Of a stretch of 64,000 nucleotides of DNA, positions 45,301 to 54,635 are shown piece by piece. How positions within the stretch are numbered: the first letter of the stretch is position 1; the number at the start of each line of letters is the position of its first letter. The notes under the pieces were generated by a model. It searched no databases and had not been told where the DNA came from. It saw only the letters and a list, made by a program, of their open reading frames with translations. The stretch comes from Candidatus Puniceispirillum sp. (GTDB taxonomy: Bacteria; Pseudomonadota; Alphaproteobacteria; Puniceispirillales; Puniceispirillaceae), in NCBI GenBank assembly GCA_028382965.1, contig JAOEUK010000008.1, positions 1 to 64,000 of the forward strand. Direction: 5' to 3'. A program made the translations under genes and the position numbers.

Positions 45301-45850
45301 TGAGAAGATAAGGTTCGGCAGCATGCTCGACTACCAAGTTATGACGCTGCAATTCGATATAGAACCGATCAGTGAAAATCGCCAAAAGCTTGCTTGCTCT
45401 TTCCTTCGCCAAAGCCGGTCGGCCATCACCAGCAGGCCCACCAACAAAACCAGCTAAAGCACCACCGCTTAAAAGTAACAAGCCGTCTGCATGCGCAGCA
45501 AGATCACTTATTTCACAGGCTGGGTTTTGAGAAGCATCTGCTTCAAGAAGAGTTTTTGATAAAAGTTTTGAAAGATTGGTGTAGCCAGTGTCATTTTTAG
45601 CCAATAACACAACTTCACCCTGCCCCTGCTGATCCAAAAGGTTTATCTGAGTTCCCATAATTGGTTGAACACCAGATCTGGCAAGTGTTTGTGCAAATTC
45701 AAGTGCACCAAACATATTATTGGTATCAGTAATGGCAGCTGCAGGCTGGTTATCGTCAAGAATTAATGACAAAAGAACTTTTATACGCAAGGTAGATTCT
45801 GCCAGGGAATAAGCACTATGCAACCGAAGGTGAACAAAATTAAACGGCAT
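42395..45850 (-). CDS. dnaE: DNA polymerase III alpha subunit
   Basis: Replicative polymerase catalytic subunit. 1151 residues, normal for DnaE1: N-terminal PHP domain (FVHLRLHSAYSLAESTL), the palm with PGRGSGAGSVVAWAL and catalytic Asp residues in MPDFDIDFC, fingers with GVFQLESSGM and ALYRPGPM, a helix-hairpin-helix region (about 830-880) and a C-terminal OB-fold (about 985-1060, VTSKQVRMSQRGNRFAFVQ). It lacks a proofreading domain, as DnaE should. 61 nt downstream of lolD on the same strand. Confidence 0.98.
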   Translation of the reverse strand: MPFNFVHLRLHSAYSLAESTLRIKVLLSLILDDNQPAAAITDTNNMFGALEFAQTLARSGVQPIMGTQINLLDQQGQGEVVLLAKNDTGYTNLSKLLSKTLLEADASQNPACEISDLAAHADGLLLLSGGALAGFVGGPAGDGRPALAKERASKLLAIFTDRFYIELQRHNLVVEHAAEPYLLNIADQLNVPLVATNDCRFENANMSQPHDTLVCIGTGRKFAEANRPRYSPEHYFKSGLEMTELFRDIPEAIVNTLVIARRCSVMAVIRDPILPPFKLPDGRSEEEELTLQASDGLSKRLIRHVYNQKMSAGDEKLIAKPYFDRLEFELDVIKQMGFPGYFLIVADFIQWAKAQNIPVGPGRGSGAGSVVAWALSITDLDPLKWGLLFERFLNPERVSMPDFDIDFCQDRRDEVITYVQHKYGHDKVAQIITFGSLQARAALRDVGRVLDMPYGQVDRIAKLIPNNPAKPTTIAEALVSEDELRKQRREDEQVADLIDVSMKIEGLYRHASTHAAGLVISDRPLTELVPLYRDPRSDMPVTQFNMKWVEKAGLVKFDFLGLKTLTVLQKAVKFIAQNGTEVDLSDLPLDDKNTFEMLSNGDTGGVFQLESSGMRDVLRGLKPDRFEDIIAVVALYRPGPMENIKDYVARKHDPTKIIYMHPDLEPVLAETYGIMIYQEQVQQAARVLAGYTLGSADILRRAMGKKIKKEMDEQRQIFSKGAVEHGLSEQLASDVFDKIAAFAGYGFNKSHAAAYALVSYQTAYLKANHPAEFLAASMALETGNTDKLAMFRQECQQKGILVLAPDINRSSSSFAVEKINDNKADGALAVRYALSAIKNVGFEAMNRLTNIRDLDGPFQSLEDFLKRLPREVINRRQVEALARAGALDKIHHNRREIIENIDFILSHADTMRRESESNQDSLFANERGVVDDKIRLKEVIDWAGVERLKEEFDSLGLYLSAHPLDSYANQLSRLRVTTHTKLNELIESGNPPMRVNLAGSVTSKQVRMSQRGNRFAFVQFTDQTGVFEVTFFSEVLAEGNELLDSEKPLLISANLKADNNGTRLLAGRVQLLDDAIAAWHGGVALWVKDVEPLKLLKEALKADGPGKAEVKIQLLVEEREVSIGLPGRFKLSGKLREELRRMPGILRVNEL

Positions 45851-45911
45851 ACAAAACTCTCAGGATATTGCAGATGATATTGTAACTCAAATTCAAAAAA
45901 ATATTATCAAG

Positions 45912-46619
45912 TTATCCTATTGGAATGACTTGCCCATTTTCAATAGTCAAAACAGAGTCCATATTAAGTGCTAGCTGTTGGTTGTGCGTTACAACTAATG
46001 CCGCTGTTCCTGTCGCCCGCGTAATTGAAGACAAATGTTGAAATACTTCCTTTGCGGTATCAGGATCAAGATTACCAGTTGGTTCATCAGCAAGCAAAAC
46101 CCGTGGTGCATTCGCTACAGAGCGTGCAATTGCCACACGCTGCTGTTCGCCACCAGATAGCAAGCCTGGGCGATGATCAGCCCTTGCTTGCAAACCAACC
46201 ATAGCTAAGAGTTGGTCAGCCCTAGCCGCAGCTTCAAAACGATCAAGTCCAGCAAGCATTTGAGGTATCATGATATTTTCTGAAGCCGAAAATTCAGGCA
46301 ACAGCCGATGAAACTGGAACACAAAACCTATATCTGTTCGGCGCATCAATGCCCTTTTTGATCGGCCAAGACTGTTAGCCTCCACGCCATCAATCAGAAC
46401 TAAACCAGAATCAGGTTGCTCCAATAATCCTGCAATATTTAACAGCGTAGATTTGCCAGAGCCGGAAGGACCAATAAGTGCCTTCATTTCTCCAGCATGA
46501 ACTGATAAGTTGGCATTAACAAGAATATCCAACTTGACCAAACCCTGGAAAAAACTTTGCGTTACACCACGCAATTCAAGTAAAGGGTTGCTATCCGTTG
46601 CTTCTTGAAGCTTATTCAT
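45912..46619 (-). CDS. lolD: Lipoprotein-releasing ABC transporter ATPase LolD
   Basis: ATPase of the LolCDE complex that extracts outer-membrane lipoproteins from the inner membrane. 235 residues: Walker [13 protein letters not shown], signature [14 protein letters not shown], Walker [13 protein letters not shown], and the H-loop VVTHN. The start is the ATG at 46619, overlapping the lolC stop by eight bases (ATGAATAA); the longer frame to 46679 is rejected because it only reads antiparallel to the lolC end. Coupled to lolC. Confidence 0.95.
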   Translation of the reverse strand: MNKLQEATDSNPLLELRGVTQSFFQGLVKLDILVNANLSVHAGEMKALIGPSGSGKSTLLNIAGLLEQPDSGLVLIDGVEANSLGRSKRALMRRTDIGFVFQFHRLLPEFSASENIMIPQMLAGLDRFEAAARADQLLAMVGLQARADHRPGLLSGGEQQRVAIARSVANAPRVLLADEPTGNLDPDTAKEVFQHLSSITRATGTAALVVTHNQQLALNMDSVLTIENGQVIPIG

Positions 46620-47868
46620 AGCGCAAGGCCTCAGCTGGAGCAATTCGAGATGCCCGCCAAGCAGGATACATACTTGCAAGAAAAGATAACCCTAGAGCCA
46701 TTAAAACAACATAAAGTACTTCTTTTGAGTCAATCTTTGCTGGCAAATTTGAAAGAAAATAAATTTCTGCAGCAAAAAGTTCTGCCCCAGACAAAAACTC
46801 AATACAATTCTTAATTGTGTCAATATTCCAACAAAATAACATTCCAACTAAGGTTCCACAAAATGTACCAACAATACCAATACTGGCGCCTGTCATAAAA
46901 AATACACGAAGAATGTTACCGCTGCTTGCACCCATTGTGCGCAGTACCGCAATATCTGAGTTTTTAGAACGAACAAGCATTATCATCGATGAGATTATAT
47001 TAAAAGCAGCAACAAGAATAATCAGTGTCAGAATCAGGAACATAACATTGCGCTCAACTTGTAATGCATTCAAAAAGTTACGGTTACGTTCCATCCAATC
47101 AAAAACTCTTAAATCTGAGTCCACAACCCCACGAACTTGATGTCTCAATGATGCAATCTCTTCTGGCGCAGACACATAAATCTCTAGACCAGACACAGAC
47201 TTTTCATACCCCAAAAAAGAAGCAGCTAAATCTAGTGGCATGAAAACAAAACTTGAGTCGTATTCATACATACCAACATTAAAAATGCCGGCAATTTTGA
47301 ACTTCCGGCGCATAGGCACTGTGCCAAATGCCGTTGTTTTTCCCCTTGCCGTTGTTAAAGTGATGCTGTTACCAGCACTAACTCCTAATTTAAGGGCCAT
47401 CTCATGCCCAATCAAAACCCCATCTTTATTACGGAACTGGTTGATATCGTTCTCTGTAAGTGAATTCCATAAAGGTTTGCGGACTGCCAGATCAGACCAA
47501 CGGACACCACGCACAACAGCTCCGATACTAACCCTATTTTGCGTCGCCATAATCTGACCTTCAATTTGCGGCGTTACCGCAATCACATTGGGCATATCAG
47601 TAATTTTGAGCGCAAGTTCATCAAAGTCGGCAATGCCAACTGGTTTATTGGAGTAAACAGCAACATGGCCATTGAGCCCCAAAATGCGGCCAACAAGTTC
47701 AGCTCGAAATCCATTCATAACCGACATCACAACAATCAAGGTAGCCACGCCGAGCGTGATGCCAGCTACAGAAAACCAAGCAATTACCGAAACAAATCCT
47801 TCTGCCCTGCGTGAACGCATGTAGCGAAACGCTAGCATACGTTCGACTGAAGAAAAAAAATGTTGCAT
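46612..47868 (-). CDS. lolC: Lipoprotein-releasing system permease LolC/LolE
   Basis: Permease of the LolCDE lipoprotein exporter. 418 residues: an N-terminal helix (about 25-50), a large periplasmic domain (50-270) and three C-terminal helices of the FtsX fold (LILTLIILVAAFNIISSMI onward). The segment NSDIAVLRTMGAS is the cytoplasmic coupling loop typical of the family. Only one permease gene is present, as in bacteria with a LolF-like single subunit, so the C versus E label is nominal. Confidence 0.93.
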   Translation of the reverse strand: MQHFFSSVERMLAFRYMRSRRAEGFVSVIAWFSVAGITLGVATLIVVMSVMNGFRAELVGRILGLNGHVAVYSNKPVGIADFDELALKITDMPNVIAVTPQIEGQIMATQNRVSIGAVVRGVRWSDLAVRKPLWNSLTENDINQFRNKDGVLIGHEMALKLGVSAGNSITLTTARGKTTAFGTVPMRRKFKIAGIFNVGMYEYDSSFVFMPLDLAASFLGYEKSVSGLEIYVSAPEEIASLRHQVRGVVDSDLRVFDWMERNRNFLNALQVERNVMFLILTLIILVAAFNIISSMIMLVRSKNSDIAVLRTMGASSGNILRVFFMTGASIGIVGTFCGTLVGMLFCWNIDTIKNCIEFLSGAELFAAEIYFLSNLPAKIDSKEVLYVVLMALGLSFLASMYPAWRASRIAPAEALRYE

Positions 47869-47922
47869 TTGTTCGCCCTTTAAACCACTTGTGCGCCTAC
47901 ATGTTTCTTTAGAATTTTATTT

Positions 47923-49239
47923 TTATGCTACATTAGAAACTAACTTTAAGGCTTCAGATGGTGACACCTCGAAGGTCTCACCAGTCTTTCGCCTTTTTAC
48001 CTCAACCACACTATTTTGCATGCCACGTGGTCCGACAACAATTTGCCATGGGATTCCAATCAAATCCATTGCCGCAAGCTTTGCCCCGGGCCGTTCGTCA
48101 CGATCATCAAGCAACGGATCCGCTGATGTCTCAATCAAATCACTATATAGTGTTTCACACGTCTTATCACAAATTTTGTCCCCTGGTTTTAAATTGACCA
48201 CAGCAACCCCAAATGGAGCAACAGAATCTGGCCAAATGATACCCTTGTCATCATGGCTTGCTTCAATAATACCGCCAACAAGACGCGACACCCCAATGCC
48301 ATAAGATCCCATATGAACCGGAACAATTTTCCCATCAGGACCACTCACATTTGCCCCCATCGCCGCCGAATATTTGGCACCAAAATAAAAAATATGGCCA
48401 ATTTCAATGCCTCGCATCGTCATTAAATCCAAATCGGAAACGGGACAGTTATCCGGATCATGCTTTTCATCAGCCCGCGCATAAATTGATATGAATTTAT
48501 CTACAAAAGGCTGTAAATCTGAAGCATAATCAATATCTGCAAGAAGATCTGCCTGTAGCCAATCTTTGTGAAAATAAACACCGCTCTCACCAGTTTCTGC
48601 CAAAATGATAAACTCGTGGCTCATATCTCCGCCAATCGGCCCAGTATCAGCCTCCATTGGAATAGCTGTAAGGCCCATTCTTGCAAAAGTCTTTAAATAG
48701 GACACGAACATCTTGTTATAGGCCTTTCGCGCACCATCTGCATCGAGATCAAACGAATAAGCATCTTTCATGAGAAATTCACGTCCCCGCATAATGCCAA
48801 ACCGCGGCCGCACCTCATCCCGGAACTTCCACTGAATGTGATATAGATTTAACGGCAACGATTTATAACTCCTAACATGCGAGCGAAAAATATCAGTTAC
48901 CTGCTCTTCATTTGTTGGTCCAAAAAGCATGGCACGATCATGCCGATCAGTGACGCGAAGCATTTCAGCACCATAATCATCGTAACGTCCAGACTCTTGC
49001 CAGATTTCAGCTGGCTGGATTGTTGGCATTAATATTTCTAAAGCTCCAGAGCGCTCTTGCTCCTCCCGGACAATATTCGAAATCTTATCAAGCACACGCT
49101 TTCCCAGAGGCAACCAGGAATAAATACCAGCGCTAGATTGCTGGATCATGCCCGCACGAAGCATTAACCTGTGCGATGCTATTTGTGCCTCTTTTGGCGT
49201 TTCTTTTAGAACAGGTAAAAAATACTGACTTAAACGCAT
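47923..49239 (-). CDS. proS: Prolyl-tRNA synthetase (short form)
   Basis: Class-II synthetase charging tRNA-Pro. 438 residues, the short alphaproteobacterial type without the editing insertion found in the 570-residue E. coli enzyme. Motifs: [53 protein letters not shown], and a C-terminal anticodon-binding domain (about 340-438). Editing may rely on a separate YbaK/ProX protein; none is in this window. 54 nt upstream of lolC. Confidence 0.97.
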   Translation of the reverse strand: MRLSQYFLPVLKETPKEAQIASHRLMLRAGMIQQSSAGIYSWLPLGKRVLDKISNIVREEQERSGALEILMPTIQPAEIWQESGRYDDYGAEMLRVTDRHDRAMLFGPTNEEQVTDIFRSHVRSYKSLPLNLYHIQWKFRDEVRPRFGIMRGREFLMKDAYSFDLDADGARKAYNKMFVSYLKTFARMGLTAIPMEADTGPIGGDMSHEFIILAETGESGVYFHKDWLQADLLADIDYASDLQPFVDKFISIYARADEKHDPDNCPVSDLDLMTMRGIEIGHIFYFGAKYSAAMGANVSGPDGKIVPVHMGSYGIGVSRLVGGIIEASHDDKGIIWPDSVAPFGVAVVNLKPGDKICDKTCETLYSDLIETSADPLLDDRDERPGAKLAAMDLIGIPWQIVVGPRGMQNSVVEVKRRKTGETFEVSPSEALKLVSNVA

Positions 49240-49342
49240 TTAATTTCCTTCTTTTGAAAAGATTACATCATCTTGCCGTGCGACTAGCTGAATAAAAGAT
49301 GTCGTATTATAATTTTATCGTCAAATTAAGATGAGAATGCCC

Positions 49343-50428
49343 TTAACGCAAGGGCCACAACCCATCTTGATTAAAAACCTCTTCCAATAAGGCTTCATCA
49401 ACTAAATTAAGCTGGTCTGGCGCCCATCTTGGATTTTTGTCTTTATCAACAAGAAGTGCGCGCACTCCTTCAACAAAATCAGGGCGCCGAATCATCCGCA
49501 AGGCCAAATTATAATCAAGAGAAATCGCTTGATCAGCGCTTTCAAAACCCTCTGTAACCTTTAACAGCTTACAGAAAAGCTTTATGGAAAATGGACAATG
49601 TTCGGCAAACGCTGTCACAACTTGTTTTACAAAGGTGTCATTCGGCCTAATCAAATACAAATCTTGTGCCCGATTTTGCATTTCTTCAGCTGATACATCA
49701 CTCCCAAAAATATGATTGATAGATGGCATATGCTGATTAAGAGCCGGAAGTCCTGGATCCATTCGATATGATGTGATCACCTGATCGATTGCAGCCGTTT
49801 CGCATTTCAAAAGTGCCTTTCTCAACGCTTCAATTTGCTCGCATGAAACCATCGCGCTGGCAAGGCCAAGCATGATGCAGCTTGCCCCATCAATAACATA
49901 CCCCGTCATCCCTAAGAGACGTGCAACAGGAATTGGACAACGCCCCAAGAACAGGCTTGCTCCAACATCAGGGAACAGCCCAATACTGCTTTCTGGCATC
50001 GCAAATTGGGTAGTTTCAGTCACGATAATATGGCTGGAATGTTCGGCAAGGCCGGCACCACCACCCATTACTAAACCATCACATAAAGCTATAACTGGTT
50101 TGCCAAATTCTGCGATGGCAAGATCAGCTAAGTACTCCCCTTGAAAAAATAAGTCTGCCGCATCGACATTTCTTGCCAAGAGAGCCTCACGGACTTGTCG
50201 TATGTCACCGCCAGCACAAAAAGCACGAGAAGCACTGCTGCAAATCACCACATGACCAATAGCTGGATCATCCTTCCAGCAAACAAAAATATCACGAAGC
50301 AACCAAACCATATCATAATTTAAAGCGTTCAGCGTCTCTGGTCTATCCAGAACAACTACCCCAACAACCCCAACAACATAATAGTGGACGTTATCATTAA
50401 CGTTCTTATGATTGTGATCTTGCAGCAT
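49343..50428 (-). CDS. 3-hydroxyisobutyryl-CoA hydrolase-like protein
   Basis: Crotonase-fold enzyme of 361 residues. It matches the 3-hydroxyisobutyryl-CoA hydrolase branch (valine degradation) better than plain enoyl-CoA hydratases: AFCAGGDIRQV for the oxyanion hole, VMGGGAGLAEHS, and FAMPESSIGLFPDVGASLFLGR carrying the Glu and Asp of this branch, plus the roughly 100-residue C-terminal extension. Enoyl-CoA hydratase activity remains possible. It is divergent from hemB with a 66-bp spacer and has no other valine-degradation gene beside it. Confidence 0.88.
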   Translation of the reverse strand: MLQDHNHKNVNDNVHYYVVGVVGVVVLDRPETLNALNYDMVWLLRDIFVCWKDDPAIGHVVICSSASRAFCAGGDIRQVREALLARNVDAADLFFQGEYLADLAIAEFGKPVIALCDGLVMGGGAGLAEHSSHIIVTETTQFAMPESSIGLFPDVGASLFLGRCPIPVARLLGMTGYVIDGASCIMLGLASAMVSCEQIEALRKALLKCETAAIDQVITSYRMDPGLPALNQHMPSINHIFGSDVSAEEMQNRAQDLYLIRPNDTFVKQVVTAFAEHCPFSIKLFCKLLKVTEGFESADQAISLDYNLALRMIRRPDFVEGVRALLVDKDKNPRWAPDQLNLVDEALLEEVFNQDGLWPLR

Positions 50429-50494
50429 TGCAGAAAGCTTTCCAGATCGTTATGGTCTTAATAAGGTTACGTTAATGAATGGATTAAACAGCTC

Positions 50495-51493
50495 ATGAGT
50501 AGAGGTCAATACCCTTCCACGCGAATGCGGCGCAACCGACAGACAGCTTTTTCTCGCCGTCTTGTTGCTGAAACGCGCATCAATACGGCTGATCTGATTT
50601 GGCCTCTATTCGTTGTCGAAGGGACAAATATCATACAAAATGTAAAATCCATGCCCGGGGTAAATCGCTATTCCATTGATTGTCTTCAAGACCAAGCAGC
50701 CAAGGCAGTCGAAATGAAAATTCCAGCTATTGCGATTTTTCCGTCCATTGATACTGAGCTCAAAGATGACTCTGGCAGCCTCGCACGTGATGGCGATAAC
50801 CTTGTTTGCCGTGCAGTAAAGGCTATAAAATCGGCCTACCCAAATCTTGGAATTGTGTGTGATGTAGCACTGGATCCTTTTACCTCACATGGGCACGATG
50901 GCCTTCTCAAAGAAGGTGAAATTTTGAATGATGAAACTATTGCTGTCCTATGCGAACAGGCCATTCATCAGGCTAATGCAGGCTGTGATATTATTGCTCC
51001 ATCAGATATGATGGACGGGCGTATTGGCATCATCCGGGCTGCACTTGATGGTGCTGGACACCAAAATATTCAAATTATGGCCTATGCTGCCAAATTTGCG
51101 TCAGGATTCTATGGACCATTCCGTGACGCTGTTCGTACTGGGGCATTGATTGGTAAAACTGAAAAATCAACATATCAAATGGATCCTGGAAATAGCGATG
51201 AAGCCATGCATGAGATCGCACTCGACCTTGCCGAAGGGGCTGACATAATTATCATAAAGCCTGGCATGCCGTATCTAGATATTCTTGCACGAGCTAAGGC
51301 TGAATTTGGTGTGCCCTGTGTTGCCTATCAAGTATCTGGCGAGTATTCGATGCTTTGCGCCGCTTTTAACCAAGGATGGCTGGATCGTGAAACCACGATT
51401 ACAGAAGTTATGATCTCTTTCAAGCGTGCAGGCGCTGATGCCGTAATTACCTATTTTGCTCCAGAAATAGCCGCCATACTAAATCAGTCCTGA
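50495..51493 (+). CDS. hemB: Delta-aminolevulinic acid dehydratase
   Basis: Porphobilinogen synthase, joining two 5-aminolevulinates in haem synthesis. 332 residues: Schiff-base Lys residues in AAKFASGFYGPFR and IIIKPGMPYLDI. The metal loop reads DVALDPFTSHGHDG, with Asp where zinc enzymes have Cys, so a magnesium or potassium type enzyme is expected, as in Pseudomonas and Bradyrhizobium. It is divergent from the acyl-CoA hydrolase gene; no terminator with a clear stem is seen after it. Confidence 0.97.
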   Translation: MSRGQYPSTRMRRNRQTAFSRRLVAETRINTADLIWPLFVVEGTNIIQNVKSMPGVNRYSIDCLQDQAAKAVEMKIPAIAIFPSIDTELKDDSGSLARDGDNLVCRAVKAIKSAYPNLGIVCDVALDPFTSHGHDGLLKEGEILNDETIAVLCEQAIHQANAGCDIIAPSDMMDGRIGIIRAALDGAGHQNIQIMAYAAKFASGFYGPFRDAVRTGALIGKTEKSTYQMDPGNSDEAMHEIALDLAEGADIIIIKPGMPYLDILARAKAEFGVPCVAYQVSGEYSMLCAAFNQGWLDRETTITEVMISFKRAGADAVITYFAPEIAAILNQS

Positions 51494-51705
51494 TTACCGT
51501 TCAATTTTCTAATTTCTGTGAAATTATACCTAATAAGATATTCAAGTAACTAAGCTTTTTATTAAAATAAAAAATTGTGACATTGATAATTGACCAAAAA
51601 TTTAATTGCTAAAAATATTTAAAACAACCGATTAAAAAACGCTTCTAGATTGGATTTTTTAAAGAGCCTTTTTAATCAAAAAAAGGTTATAAAAGAGAGA
51701 AGTCG

Positions 51706-52923
51706 ATGACGGTGACAGCTAAACGAGTTCGAGAGGCAGCGACGTTACTAAAGGGAAGTGTTATTCGTACGCCAATGTTACCAGCGCCAATGCTATCTCA
51801 TAACTTTGGATGCAACTTGTTTTTGAAGCTGGAATGCCTCCAACACACGTCATCATTTAAGGCGCGCGGTGCATTAAATGCACTGCTTGGCCTTAATAAA
51901 GAACAGCTAAAACATGGCGTTATAGCAATGTCAGCAGGAAACCATGCACAGGCTGTCGCTTATCATACAAAACGCATGGGAATTTCTGCGACAATAGTTA
52001 TGCCAGCTCAAACACCCTTTGCAAAAGTAGCACGCACAAGAGCATTCGGAGCAACTGTTGTGCTTGAAGGGCGCAACCTCAACGAATGTGAAGGCACAGT
52101 TAACAGGTTAATTCACGAAAATGCTCTGACACTTATACATCCTTATGACAATGAATTAGTAATGATGGGACAAGGCACTGTAGGACTTGAAATGTTAACT
52201 GATGAACTAGACTTAGACGTTCTTATTGTTCCGATTGGAGGTGGTGGATTGATTGGAGGGATTGCAACAATTGCGCGCGAAATGCGCCCAAATATAAAAA
52301 TTTATGGTGTTCAGACCGAACTTTATCCAACTATGAAACTTGCAGTTGCAGGAAAAAAAATTACCTGTGGCGGAGAAACATTGGCTGAAGGCATCGCTGT
52401 CAAAAAACCAGGTGAAGTTACTTTGCCCGTAATCCGGTCACTTGTTGACGATATACTACTAGTCAATGAACGTGAACTTGAGTGGTCAGTGGGCGCCTTG
52501 GTTGAGCAACAGCGTATTGTTGCCGAGGGAGCCGGTGCCGCTGGCATTGCTGCTATTCATGCCAACCCGTCATTATTTTCTGGTAAAAAAGTAGGAACAG
52601 TTATTTGTGGCGGCAACATTGACCCAAGGCTTCTAGCATCCATATTAAATAGAAACATGGCTGTAGATGGTCGAATTGCCCGTTTGCGAATTGATATTTC
52701 TGATGAACCCGGCATGCTAGCTGCAATCACTGCATCAATCGGTAAATGCGGTGGTAATATTGTGGAAATATATCACCAGCGTTTATTTTATGATGTTCCA
52801 GCAAAACTAGCAAAAATTGATGCCGTAATCGAAACGCGCGGTCCTGATCATGTTGATGAAATTATTTCATCTCTTCGTGCAACTAATTTTCAAGTCAGGC
52901 AAATGGAAAATAATGCAACTTAA
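51706..52923 (+). CDS. ilvA: Threonine ammonia-lyase
   Basis: PLP enzyme turning threonine into 2-oxobutyrate, the entry to isoleucine synthesis. 405 residues: PLP Lys in HTSSFKARGALNA, phosphate loop PIGGGGLIGGIA, and a single C-terminal ACT domain (about 325-400, DISDEPGMLAAITASIG). It is the shorter TdcB-like layout with one ACT domain, so a catabolic role or threonine/serine dehydratase activity is possible. GAGAGAAG precedes the ATG. The AT-rich 212-bp spacer upstream has a small CCTTTTT/AAAAAGG hairpin. Confidence 0.94.
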   Translation: MTVTAKRVREAATLLKGSVIRTPMLPAPMLSHNFGCNLFLKLECLQHTSSFKARGALNALLGLNKEQLKHGVIAMSAGNHAQAVAYHTKRMGISATIVMPAQTPFAKVARTRAFGATVVLEGRNLNECEGTVNRLIHENALTLIHPYDNELVMMGQGTVGLEMLTDELDLDVLIVPIGGGGLIGGIATIAREMRPNIKIYGVQTELYPTMKLAVAGKKITCGGETLAEGIAVKKPGEVTLPVIRSLVDDILLVNERELEWSVGALVEQQRIVAEGAGAAGIAAIHANPSLFSGKKVGTVICGGNIDPRLLASILNRNMAVDGRIARLRIDISDEPGMLAAITASIGKCGGNIVEIYHQRLFYDVPAKLAKIDAVIETRGPDHVDEIISSLRATNFQVRQMENNAT

Positions 52924-52998
52924 GTCCCGTTGGAAAATCTATAACCTTGATGTTGAATACATCTTCATTTACTCACCACTTATTAGGCAATCTAAAAA

Positions 52999-53775
52999 AT
53001 GGATCAAGACAACCGACTACATCGCAGGATACCACTGCCTATGCGTCTAAGCATGCAAAGTGTTTGCCCTTATATAAAAGGGCAAACAGAGCAGCGTATC
53101 GCAGTAGACATTGCAAACAACCCTCAATGCCATGAAGAACTAGCAACCGCCGGATTTCGCCGCGTAGAAAACTGGGTGTATCGGCCAGCCTGCCCCCAAT
53201 GCAATGCTTGCACACCATGGCGCGTTGATGTTTCTGGTTTTTCCCCGAGCCGTAGCATGGCTCGCATCATTCGAAAAAACAATGACCTAACCAGAATCAT
53301 TTCAAGCCCTAATCCAAAAGAGGAACATTACACCCTTTTTAAAAGCTACGTTACCACCCGGCACAACGAAGGCCAGATGGCCAAAATGGATCAACAAGAT
53401 TTTACGAGCATGATCAGTAACAGTCCGATAGAGACAGTTTTGATTAGCTATAAAGATTGTGAAAGCAAGCTTTTTGCCAGTGTTCTCGTAGACATACAAT
53501 CTGATGGATTGAGCGCAGTTTACAGTTTTTTTGACTCAACATTAAAATCACGCTCACTTGGAATTTTCATGGTTCTTGATTTATTTGCGGTTGCCAAGGA
53601 AATACAATTAGATTGGCTCTACCTTGGATATTTTGTAGAAGGAAACACAAAAATGAATTATAAGGCGCGCTTTGAACCGGCGGAAATTTTTCAGGATGGT
53701 CAATGGCAGGCGGCAAGCACCTTACGCGTTAAAACCGAACCTCCACGAATCTCTTTAAATAGGATAGGTCAGTGA
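52999..53775 (+). CDS. bpt: Aspartate/glutamate leucyltransferase
   Basis: Transfers leucine from Leu-tRNA to proteins with N-terminal Asp or Glu, marking them for ClpS-ClpAP degradation. 258 residues of the ATE/Bpt family: N-terminal SVCPYIKGQTEQR, CPQCNACTPWRVDV with the Cys pairs, and the GNAT-like C-terminal half ending LYLGYFVEGNTKMNYKARF. The start could be the ATG at 52999 or 53041. The stop overlaps the GTG of the next gene (GTGA). An arginyl-transferase label is a less likely alternative. Confidence 0.94.
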   Translation: MDQDNRLHRRIPLPMRLSMQSVCPYIKGQTEQRIAVDIANNPQCHEELATAGFRRVENWVYRPACPQCNACTPWRVDVSGFSPSRSMARIIRKNNDLTRIISSPNPKEEHYTLFKSYVTTRHNEGQMAKMDQQDFTSMISNSPIETVLISYKDCESKLFASVLVDIQSDGLSAVYSFFDSTLKSRSLGIFMVLDLFAVAKEIQLDWLYLGYFVEGNTKMNYKARFEPAEIFQDGQWQAASTLRVKTEPPRISLNRIGQ

Positions 53776-54590
53776 AAAACTCCTTTGAACAACTGCGCCA
53801 GAACAGCCAAACCGATGTGCGATCTAAAATCCGTTCCGGGTCTTATTGCGATCATACATCAGGGCTTGCACAGGGATTTTTACAAGCCAATGTAGTGATT
53901 CTAGAAAAATCCTATGCATATAATTTTATAAAATTTTGTGAACGAAACAGAAAGCCATGCCCGCTTGTGGGAGTAACACAAATAGGATCACCATATCTTC
54001 ATACCCTTGGAACTGATATTGATATAAGAACAGATGTTCCATCTTACAATATCTACCGGTATGGCGTGTTAGATGACACGATTACTGATATCACAACTCT
54101 GTGGACCGATCAGATGGTTGGATTTGCGCTAGGTTGTTCATTTACCTTTGAGCATGAGTTGATCCGCGCAGGCATCCCTATTTGGCACATAGATAATGAT
54201 CGTACGGTGCCCATGTTTAAAACCAGCATAAAAACAATTCAAGCCGGGCCATTTTTTGGTCCAATGGTTGTAAGTATGCGCGCCGTTCCAATTAAAAAAT
54301 TGGCTATGGTTCGCGCTATCTCAGCAAATTTTCAGATGGCTCATGGTGCACCAGTGCATTGGGGTAATCCCGCCGATATTGGGATTGCCGATCTGAACGC
54401 GCCGGACTGGGGAGATCCATCACCCATTGGCGATTGTGAAATTGCGGTATTCTGGGCATGTGGTGTGACCCCACAAGCGGCAATTCTTCAGGCAAAACCA
54501 AAAATTTCAATTACGCACAAACCAGGACGAATGCTTATTACCGATATCGCCGAAGATGCCGAAGTCCCAAGCATATTAACCACAGGATAA
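53772..54590 (+). CDS. DUF1445 family protein (YcsI-like putative hydro-lyase)
   Basis: 272 residues of the DUF1445/UPF0317 family; activity in bacteria is not established. Typical features: IRSGSYCDHTSGLAQGFLQANV at the start, the central DIDIRTDVPSYNIYRYG, and GCSFTFEHELIRAGIP with acid and His residues, then APVHWGNPADIGI. The same domain occurs in mammalian D-glutamate cyclase, and Bacillus ycsI sits beside 5-oxoprolinase genes, suggesting a link to D-glutamate or 5-oxoproline. The start is GTG, overlapping bpt by four bases. Converges on parC, 45 nt apart. Confidence 0.88.
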   Translation: MKNSFEQLRQNSQTDVRSKIRSGSYCDHTSGLAQGFLQANVVILEKSYAYNFIKFCERNRKPCPLVGVTQIGSPYLHTLGTDIDIRTDVPSYNIYRYGVLDDTITDITTLWTDQMVGFALGCSFTFEHELIRAGIPIWHIDNDRTVPMFKTSIKTIQAGPFFGPMVVSMRAVPIKKLAMVRAISANFQMAHGAPVHWGNPADIGIADLNAPDWGDPSPIGDCEIAVFWACGVTPQAAILQAKPKISITHKPGRMLITDIAEDAEVPSILTTG

Positions 54591-54635
54591 TCCAATAATA
54601 ATCATACCCATAGAAGATTATTGATCATCATAAGG

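Noticed and set aside
46620-46679. N-terminal extension of lolD
   Set aside because: It reads across the end of lolC in another frame; the ATG at 46619 gives the normal LolD length.
54591-54635. AATAATC/GATTATT inverted repeat between the DUF1445 gene and parC
   Set aside because: Only AT pairs apart from one, with no T-run; too weak to call a terminator for either converging gene.
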